From the NCBI GenBank assembly GCA_021833045.1, contig JAKBGP010000134.1, positions 1 to 6,172 of the forward strand: a DNA stretch of 6,172 bases, read 5' to 3'. Numbering within the stretch: the stretch's first letter is position 1; each line of letters opens with the position of its first letter. This DNA comes from Thermoplasmata archaeon. Lineage in GTDB: Archaea; Thermoplasmatota; Thermoplasmata; Thermoplasmatales; Thermoplasmataceae. Below, piece by piece: positions 1-5,340 of this stretch. The notes beneath the pieces are model-generated. The model ran no database searches and had not been told where the DNA came from. It saw only the letters and a program-made list of their open reading frames with translations. Position numbers and translations under genes: made by a program.

Positions 1-1
1 A

Positions 2-371
2 GTACTCATGAATGAAGAGGAGAATTTTGAGAAGGCAATGAAATCTGATCCTGAATTTGAAATCGTGTAATAATGAACATTCCCGGTATCAGGCCCATAA
101 CAGGGTCCGTAATACTTGGAAAGATATGTGATATCAACAGATTCAAGAATGCTGAGAAGCTTGTTGCATTTGCCGGCATTGATCCCGTAATTAAGGAGGG
201 CGAAAAACAGAGATCCCAGAAGGCCATGTCAAAGAGAGGGGATTCATCACTCAGATCTGAAATATACCGGAGCACTCTTTCAGCAGTGTGATCGAATCCA
301 GTCATATCAGATTTCTGTCATCGCAAGGTCGATGGAGGAATACAAAGAAGAAAGCACTTGTTGCAGCTAAC
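2..371 (+). pseudogene. IS110-family transposase, C-terminal remnant (decayed)
   Basis: This is the 3' part of a transposase of the IS110/IS116/IS902 type; its 5' part lies outside the window or is lost. The core at 73-288 reads as the Transposase_20 (helix-hairpin-helix) domain, with NIPGIRPITGSVIL, a DINRFKNAEKLVAFAGIDP stretch and SKRGDSSLR. The reading is broken at least three times. Bases 2-67 encode NEEENFEKAMKSDPEFEIV in frame 2, and a 5-base shift (TAATA at 68-72) is needed to join the ATG at 73. TGA at 289-291 interrupts AV*SNPVISDF, probably a former CGA arginine codon. The frame changes again near 337-345, after which KKKALVAAN is readable to about 371, where similarity ends. It cannot make a working enzyme. 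No terminal repeats are visible. The family assignment is strong; exact lesion positions are my reconstruction. Confidence 0.85.
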
Positions 372-543
372 GAGAAAGCGATCCAGGGGTGAAAGGCCCT
401 ATTCTGTCATCAAGACCATATTCCACGGCGGTCATGTCTTCGTTACCACTATCCCAAGGGTGAGGGTCAAGAACATGTTCGTTTTCCTGGGGTACAATCT
501 CATGTGCATGATCGGGATGAAAAAGAAAGGGGTGATAGCGTGA
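364..543 (+). pseudogene. DDE transposase (IS4/IS5 type), C-terminal remnant
   Basis: About 60 codons, ending in TGA at 541-543, look like the extreme C-terminus of a DDE transposase of the IS4/IS5 superfamily. The visible signature is R-x3-E-x6-K, from RSRGERPYSVIK, where the glutamate codon at 391-393 would be the third catalytic acid. It is followed by HGGHVFVTTIPRVRVKNMF and a hydrophobic LGYNLMCMIG tail, as usual in this group. The two catalytic aspartates and the whole N-terminal part are absent; the sequence upstream is an IS110 remnant in a different frame. The junction lies around 358-375. It is a 3' fragment left by deletion or recombination. The ATG-like reading from 358 is accidental and not a real start. 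Confidence 0.75.
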
Positions 544-835
544 GCTATGGAAATTCCATGAAGAATGGATGAAAAAAAGAGAAAATAAGGAATAAAGGAA
601 CTATTTCTGAGTGTATTCACCATGAATTCGCTGTAATTTTTGGGAAAGGTAAATCAAAAGTAAAAAATTAATATGTTGTTAGAAATTGTCCATGAAGGAT
701 TATTATATACTCATGAAAATACTTTCTGGTTCCGAATACAAGTTGTCTGGCTATCAACCTTTGCAAAAAAACAGTGGGAAATGAAGATATACAAATACGA
801 AAATTATTATAATGTTCTTTTAATCTCGTACAGTA
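544..835. other. Non-coding stretch upstream of glmS
   Basis: About 290 bases separate the transposase debris from glmS. The first part (555-600) is purine-rich with A-runs and may be the outer end of the decayed insertion sequence, but I see no clear inverted repeat. From about 645 the sequence becomes very AT-rich. A 68-codon reading at 673-879 has no recognisable motif, runs into glmS in another frame and is judged accidental. A second AT-rich patch at 659-675 (AAAAAATTAATATG) could be another promoter element, but no gene follows it. The only function I can support is the promoter just before 836. Confidence 0.6.
798..813 (+). promoter_or_regulatory. Probable archaeal promoter (BRE/TATA) of the glmS operon
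   Basis: CGAAAATTATTATAAT contains a purine-rich BRE-like lead (CGAAA) and a TATA-like core (ATTATTATAA) centred near 808. That is about 28 bases before the ATG at 836, the spacing expected if transcription starts at or next to the start codon. No Shine-Dalgarno precedes the ATG, which fits a leaderless message. It is read by eye; AT-rich DNA gives chance matches. Confidence 0.5.
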
Positions 836-2590
836 ATGTGCGGAATAATTTGTTATTTTGGTTCAGACAATTCTATTAACTACTTGATCAAAGGTATTAA
901 GTCTCTAGAATATAGGGGATATGATAGCTTTGGATGTGCGCTTTATCAAGATGGCAGTTTAAATATTTATAAGGATGTAGGCAAAATCGAAGAAGTCATT
1001 GAGAAATACTCAATTGAAGAAAAGCAGTCTAATAGGGCAATGTTTCATACCAGATGGGCAACCCATGGAGGAATTGAAAAGAGAAATTCACATCCTCATA
1101 CAGATTGTACTGGAAAAATAGCAGTTGTACATAATGGAATCATAGAGAATTGGGCACAATTAAAGAAAAAATTAAGATCGCACACATTTCAATCGGAAAC
1201 TGATACAGAAATTATATCACACATGATTGAAGATTATTTGAAAGAAGGTTTGAATCTTGTAGAATCTGTTAAATCTGTAACAAGTAAGATTGTGGGGCTC
1301 TCCTCTTTTGTTGTAATGCATACAGAATATCCTTATATGGTTGCATACAAAAATGGTAGTCCTTTATTAATTGGACTTGGAAAAAAAGGAATTTTCATTT
1401 CAAGTGATGTTCCTTCTCTAATTAATTTCACTAAAAATTTTATCTTTCTTCATGATGGAGATATAATTACTTTTTCTGAAAATGAATATAGCATAAAAAA
1501 TTATACCGTAAATAACGCCGATCATCCAATTATAAATGTAGATATGAACCCACAAATTATAGAAAAGGGAAATCATAAACATTTTATGGAAAAAGAAATA
1601 TTTGAACAACCCGCAATTTGGAAAAAATTTGAAGCACAGGAATATGATGATTTTCACTTAGCAACTAACTTGTTAAAAAAATGTGACAAAATTTTTTTAA
1701 TTGGCAGTGGATCATCATACCATGCTGCAATGTATGGAGCTAAACTCTTTGTTGCACATGGAATACAAGCAATAGCTATCAACGGAGAAGAAATTGTCGA
1801 TTATTCTAAAGTAATTGACGACAAAAGTGTTTTTATAGTGATTTCTCAAAGTGGAGAAACGGCGGATTTAATTTCTGGTCTTACCAAATTTAATAAAACC
1901 AAAAAAATAGGAATTATAAATGTTCCTTCTTCATCAATAGCAAGAAAGGTGGATGTTTTGCTGAAAATGAGAGCAGGGGTAGAAAAAGCCGTTCCCTCGA
2001 CAAAATCATTCACAAGCAGCCTATTGATCTTGAATTTTTTATCAGCATTTATGAATAATTCAATCACATCCTTGGAAAAAGAATTTATTATCGCAAACAA
2101 TGAGATTTATAATTTTTTTGTGCCTTCTGTTTTAAATGCTATTGAATCATCTGCAGAAATAATTCATAAAATGGATAATGTATTCGTGGTCGGAAGAAAC
2201 AAATGTTATATATATTCCTTGGAAGGAGCACTTAAGCTGAAAGAGTGCACTTATATACATGCAGAAGCATTTGATTTGTCTGGATTAAAGCATGGTTCAC
2301 TTTCACTAATTGATAATAATTCTTGGGTAATTGCACTTCTTGAAAAAGAAACTATGAATGAATCGCTTATGAATATACAGGAACTCAAAGCTAGAGGAGC
2401 TAAAATAATAGGTATATCTCCTGAAAATAATGACCTTTTTGACAAATTCATAAGAGTGCCGAATTTAGAAAATTTCAACTTTATGCCAATTGTCATGACT
2501 TTGCAATTATTATCATACGAGATTGCAATTTTTAAAAAAATTAATCCTGATATGCCAAGGAATCTTGCAAAATCGGTGACGGTAAGGTGA
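836..2590 (+). CDS. glmS: Glutamine--fructose-6-phosphate aminotransferase (isomerizing)
   Basis: This cytosolic enzyme converts fructose-6-phosphate and glutamine to glucosamine-6-phosphate and glutamate, the entry step to UDP-GlcNAc. The start is fixed by the catalytic nucleophile, which must be Cys2 after Met removal (MCGIICYFG). The class II glutaminase domain (about 2-215) has RGYDSFG, HTRWATHG (R73, W74), VVHNGIIEN (N100, G101) and ETDTE. A linker with MEKEIFEQP leads to SIS domain 1 (about 275-405), with GSGSSYHAA from G290 and SQSGET from S337. SIS domain 2 (about 440-575) has LEGALKLKECTYIHAEAF. The isomerase residues known in E. coli (K485, E488, H504, K603) correspond to K467, E470, H486 and K579, and the C-terminus PRNLAKSVTV is canonical. 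The 584 residues are slightly fewer than the ~608 of bacterial GlmS. One oddity is SGLKHG in place of the usual GELKHG. It is first in the operon, and its TGA overlaps the next GTG. Confidence 0.96.
   Translation: MCGIICYFGSDNSINYLIKGIKSLEYRGYDSFGCALYQDGSLNIYKDVGKIEEVIEKYSIEEKQSNRAMFHTRWATHGGIEKRNSHPHTDCTGKIAVVHNGIIENWAQLKKKLRSHTFQSETDTEIISHMIEDYLKEGLNLVESVKSVTSKIVGLSSFVVMHTEYPYMVAYKNGSPLLIGLGKKGIFISSDVPSLINFTKNFIFLHDGDIITFSENEYSIKNYTVNNADHPIINVDMNPQIIEKGNHKHFMEKEIFEQPAIWKKFEAQEYDDFHLATNLLKKCDKIFLIGSGSSYHAAMYGAKLFVAHGIQAIAINGEEIVDYSKVIDDKSVFIVISQSGETADLISGLTKFNKTKKIGIINVPSSSIARKVDVLLKMRAGVEKAVPSTKSFTSSLLILNFLSAFMNNSITSLEKEFIIANNEIYNFFVPSVLNAIESSAEIIHKMDNVFVVGRNKCYIYSLEGALKLKECTYIHAEAFDLSGLKHGSLSLIDNNSWVIALLEKETMNESLMNIQELKARGAKIIGISPENNDLFDKFIRVPNLENFNFMPIVMTLQLLSYEIAIFKKINPDMPRNLAKSVTVR
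2575..2579 (+). promoter_or_regulatory. Ribosome binding site of the mutase gene
   Basis: GGTGA lies inside the end of glmS, seven bases before the GTG at 2587. It matches the core of the archaeal anti-Shine-Dalgarno complement and supports GTG as the start, arranged as GTGA overlapping the glmS stop. Confidence 0.55.
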
Positions 2591-3963
2591 GTAAATTGTC
2601 AAGAAAATATCCATCATTTTTTAGGGCTTACGACATTCGTGGAATTTATGGTGATGAAATTACAGAGGATGTTGCTTATAAAATTGGAAAGGCATTTGGT
2701 TCATACATTGGAAATAAAGGAGTGGTGAATGTGGGAAGAGACACGAGAAAAGGTAGTAAATCCCTCTCAAATTCTCTTATTTCTGGGCTGTTGAATTCTG
2801 GTTGCAACGTTCTAAATTTAGGTATGGTGCCTTCCCCTATTGTTTATTATTCTATAGCAAAGATGAATAGTTTAGCAGGAGTTATGATTACTGCATCTCA
2901 TCTTCCACCCGAATGGAATGGTTTTAAATTTTGTGATAAATATGGACAGGTAATTTCTGAAGGGAACGGCCTTGAGCAAATCAGAACACACTATTTAGAG
3001 GAAAAAATAGGGAATTTCGAAAAAGGAGTCCATAAAAACTATTCAAAAATATTAGATGATTATTATAATACCATAAAAATGGAAATAGGTCCAATTAGAA
3101 AGGATTTGACAGTTATAATAGACACTTCAAATAGTGTTCCATCATTATTTTTGCCAAAATTATTCGATAAATTTGGTATAACTTCTAATTTTATTAACAA
3201 TAAAATTCTTGACACCCCAATACATGATGTTGAACCCAGCTATCAGTCCATGAAAATGTTAAGTGAACATGTAGTCGAATCAGGATCAGATATTGGAATA
3301 ATGTACGATTCAGATGGTGATAGAATTGCATTTGTAGATCAAAATGGAAAAATATATCCAGATGGGATAGCGTTAATAGCAATATTTTCAAAAATTTTTT
3401 CTCTGCCTTATAATAATGGTTCAATAGTTCTAGATATTACGTGTCCTTCATCTTTATTAGAATATATTAAAAGAATGGGATTTAACCCTTTAATAAGCAG
3501 AGTAGGGCATAACTTCTGTTCTGCAATGGCTTTACAAAACAGATCACTTTTTGCAGCACAATTTAGTGGCCATATAGCAATGAAAGAGACAAACTACAGG
3601 GACGACGCAATATTTGCCAGTCTAAAACTCATTGAGTTTATGTCTAAACTTGAAGAACCTTTAAATGAGTTCCTTTCGAAAAATATTCCAAAGTTTTATT
3701 ATGAGACTGCTACTTTTGAAGTTCCAGAGAATTTAAAATTTGTTTTTATGGAGAAAATAATAAAAAATATTAAAGAAAAGAATAAACAAATTCTGGAAAT
3801 AGATGGAATTAAAGTTATACATTCTGATGGTGGTTATCTTATAAGAACTTCAAATACGTCTAATAATATTAGAATAATGGCGGAAGGAAAAGACGAAGAT
3901 TCCATGAACAAATATATGAAAATTGCAATGAAAGAAACGCAGGATGTGATACAACATGATTAA
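2587..3963 (+). CDS. Alpha-D-phosphohexomutase, probable phosphoglucosamine (or phospho-GlcNAc) mutase
   Basis: A 458-residue member of the phosphomannomutase/phosphoglucomutase superfamily of normal length. It would interconvert the 6-phosphate and 1-phosphate of a hexose; its place between glmS and the nucleotidyltransferase argues for glucosamine or N-acetylglucosamine phosphate, so it probably fills the GlmM or AGM1 role. Domain 1 starts with FRAYDIRGIYGDE and carries the phosphoserine loop TASHLPPEWNGFK, with catalytic Ser104. The metal loop is DSDGDR (D241, D243, D245). The sugar-binding loop reads QFSGH (325-329), where the family usually has GExSGH, and the C-terminal phosphate loop is RTSNTSNNIR (420-429), where SNTEP is usual. 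Start is GTG, overlapping glmS by 4 bases; its last 8 bases overlap the next gene. Family is certain. Substrate is inferred from context, and the altered loops leave phosphomannose or phosphoglucose possible. Confidence 0.88.
   Translation: MSKLSRKYPSFFRAYDIRGIYGDEITEDVAYKIGKAFGSYIGNKGVVNVGRDTRKGSKSLSNSLISGLLNSGCNVLNLGMVPSPIVYYSIAKMNSLAGVMITASHLPPEWNGFKFCDKYGQVISEGNGLEQIRTHYLEEKIGNFEKGVHKNYSKILDDYYNTIKMEIGPIRKDLTVIIDTSNSVPSLFLPKLFDKFGITSNFINNKILDTPIHDVEPSYQSMKMLSEHVVESGSDIGIMYDSDGDRIAFVDQNGKIYPDGIALIAIFSKIFSLPYNNGSIVLDITCPSSLLEYIKRMGFNPLISRVGHNFCSAMALQNRSLFAAQFSGHIAMKETNYRDDAIFASLKLIEFMSKLEEPLNEFLSKNIPKFYYETATFEVPENLKFVFMEKIIKNIKEKNKQILEIDGIKVIHSDGGYLIRTSNTSNNIRIMAEGKDEDSMNKYMKIAMKETQDVIQHD
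3941..3950 (+). promoter_or_regulatory. Strong Shine-Dalgarno of the fusion gene, inside the mutase gene
   Basis: AGGATGTGAT matches the full archaeal consensus AGGAGGTGAT at nine of ten bases and ends five bases before the ATG at 3956. It sits in the last codons of the mutase gene, so translation of the third gene can start independently or be coupled. It fixes the ATG at 3956 as the start. Confidence 0.7.
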
Positions 3964-5086
3964 ACAAGCTGTCATTCTCGCTGCAGGAAGTGGAAAAAGG
4001 ATAAAGGAAGGAACTAATGATCACTATGTTTTATCAACTCCAAAACCCTTACTTAAAGTCCGTGGTACTCCTATAATTGAAAGAATTGTTAAAAGACTAG
4101 ATCACGCAGGTATAGAAATAGGAATAGTGATAAATCGAAAGGATGAACCACAATTTCGAGAAGCATTAAAGAACTATAATATATCTTATTGCTATCAAGA
4201 TGAACCAAAAGGTACTGCAAATGCATTATTTTCAGCGAAGGAGTTTGTTACTGAGGATTTATTCTTGGTACAGATGGGAGATGATATATCAAATTTCAAT
4301 ATTGATGACACTTTAAAATTAGATAACCCATTAATCTTTGGGTTTCAAACTGAACAGTTAAAAGAATATGGTTCCATAAAATTAGATAATGCAGGTTACG
4401 CTGAGATGGTTGTTGAAAAGAAATTTACAGGTCCAGGTATTGCAAACAGTGGAATTTATGTAATGTCAAAAGAGTTTTTTCAAGTATATGGTATGATAAT
4501 ACCAAATCAAAGTAATGGAGAATTATACCTTACTGATGCTGTAAATTTGCTATACAAAAATGGACATCCTCTTCGGTATAAACAACTTGAATTCTGGAAT
4601 GGTATAAACAGACTGAATGATTTAATAATTGAGAACACTTTTCATAAATTAGAACTTGAATTACGTTCTGCAAAAATGATTGATATAGATGACATTGTAT
4701 TACTTTTTTCTGAATTTAATCCTCATTCAAACAATAATAAAGTAACTGAAAAAATTAAGAAACAACTTGAATTAATACTGCAGGATAAGAACAACCATCT
4801 AATAGTTGCAGAATATCATGGAGATATTGTGGGTACTTCCACACTGCTTATACAAAATAATCTATCTCATGGGGGTCGCCCTTACGCTCATATTGAAAAT
4901 GTCATTACTAGGGAAAATATGCGAGGATTTGGAATAGGAATAACAATGATTAATAGATTGATAGAAATTGCAAAGAAAAATGATTGTTATAAAATAGTAT
5001 TAACATGTAAACCAAAAAATATAGATTTTTATCAAAGAAGTAGATTTAGAACAACTGGTGAGGTTGAAATGAGGTTGGATGTATAG
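3956..5086 (+). CDS. Bifunctional sugar-1-phosphate nucleotidyltransferase / GNAT acetyltransferase (GlmU analogue)
   Basis: A 376-residue two-domain protein. Residues 1 to about 225 form a GlmU/RmlA-type nucleotidyltransferase: VILAAGSGKR (6-15), PKPLLKV with K30, EPKGTANAL (83-91), MGDD with the metal ligand D109, NSGIY (164-168), GELYLTDA (188-195) and WNGIN (214-218). It probably joins UTP and GlcNAc-1-phosphate to UDP-GlcNAc. Residues about 230-376 are a GNAT acetyltransferase, not the hexapeptide beta-helix of bacterial GlmU: GTSTLLI, AHIENVI (311-317), acetyl-CoA loop RGFGIG (323-328), DCYKIVLTC (343-351) and IDFYQRSRF with Y359. The order and wording resemble eukaryotic glucosamine-6-phosphate N-acetyltransferase GNA1, though many bacterial GNATs share part of this pattern. 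With GlmS and the mutase it would complete a UDP-GlcNAc pathway. The domain calls are firm. The acetyl acceptor and nucleotide are inferred. Confidence 0.88.
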   Translation: MIKQAVILAAGSGKRIKEGTNDHYVLSTPKPLLKVRGTPIIERIVKRLDHAGIEIGIVINRKDEPQFREALKNYNISYCYQDEPKGTANALFSAKEFVTEDLFLVQMGDDISNFNIDDTLKLDNPLIFGFQTEQLKEYGSIKLDNAGYAEMVVEKKFTGPGIANSGIYVMSKEFFQVYGMIIPNQSNGELYLTDAVNLLYKNGHPLRYKQLEFWNGINRLNDLIIENTFHKLELELRSAKMIDIDDIVLLFSEFNPHSNNNKVTEKIKKQLELILQDKNNHLIVAEYHGDIVGTSTLLIQNNLSHGGRPYAHIENVITRENMRGFGIGITMINRLIEIAKKNDCYKIVLTCKPKNIDFYQRSRFRTTGEVEMRLDV

Positions 5087-5318
5087 GTTTAATTATCCAA
5101 CTTTTTATTTTATACACTGATTTACCCGCTAATGATCTTTTTCAGGTTTTTGTTCTCTTTATCTCTTGTATCGTAAGAGTTCAGCCATGTGAAGTGTAAA
5201 CGCCAATCTTAAATTGACCCCCCCTATATATACTTCCTCTCATTTTTCTCCCTCTTTTTTCATGGTTGGCAACGAATTTCTTTTCCTGTCCTTGATCCTG
5301 TACGATTCTCCCTTGATC
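5087..5318. other. T-rich non-coding stretch between operon and IS3 remnant
   Basis: No credible gene. It holds the probable terminator, further T-runs at 5138-5142 and 5147-5151, a run of seven C at 5218-5224 next to CTATATATAC, and a pyrimidine-rich tract at 5233-5260. On the minus strand the TATATATAG at 5224-5232 resembles a promoter, and an ATG (complement of 5186-5188) opens only MAELLRYKR before a stop, possibly the stub of a lost gene. The base make-up changes from AT-rich operon to more mixed sequence here, so the edge of the acquired block may lie inside this stretch. Confidence 0.5.
5099..5113 (+). terminator. Oligo-T terminator after the operon
   Basis: Thirteen bases after the stop codon of the last gene lies CAACTTTTTATTTTATA, with T5 at 5102-5106 and T4 at 5108-5111. 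Archaeal RNA polymerase stops at such T-runs without needing a hairpin, and I see no stable stem before it. Two more T5 runs at 5138 and 5147 could act as back-ups. Confidence 0.5.
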
Positions 5319-5340
5319 TGAGCCCCTTAATTTTGGACAC
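5319..5340 (-). repeat. Probable terminal end of the IS3-type element
   Basis: On the plus strand this reads TGAGCCCCTTAATTTTGGAC and onward, beginning with TGA as IS3-family termini usually do (TGA...TCA). It overlaps the stop codon of the transposase, complement of 5327-5329, the usual position of the 3' terminal repeat in these compact elements. The partner end is beyond the right edge of the window, so the inverted repeat cannot be verified, nor can a target duplication. Confidence 0.45.

Noticed and set aside
6..305. Minus-strand open reading of 99 codons at the left edge
   Set aside because: It lies antisense to the recognisable IS110 domain and has no recognisable motif of its own.
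432..623. Minus-strand hydrophobic reading of 63 codons, a possible small membrane protein
   Set aside because: Antisense to the IS4/IS5-type tail; the hydrophobicity arises from the complement of Lys/Arg-rich codons.
673..879. Open reading of 68 codons upstream of and overlapping the glmS start
   Set aside because: No motif, no ribosome site, aromatic-rich composition typical of AT-rich non-coding DNA, and it overlaps the promoter and the first 14 codons of glmS in another frame.
1418..2496. Three minus-strand readings within glmS (1418-1657, 1846-2100, 2251-2496)
   Set aside because: Antisense to a clearly conserved enzyme; no motifs and no promoter or ribosome site.
3194..3424. Minus-strand reading of 76 codons within the mutase gene
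   Set aside because: Antisense to the conserved metal-binding loop region of the mutase; low-complexity His/Leu-rich composition.
3956..5086. Reading the C-terminal half as a left-handed beta-helix acetyltransferase, as in bacterial GlmU
   Set aside because: No hexapeptide repeats; the RGFGIG and FYQRSRF motifs mark a GNAT fold.
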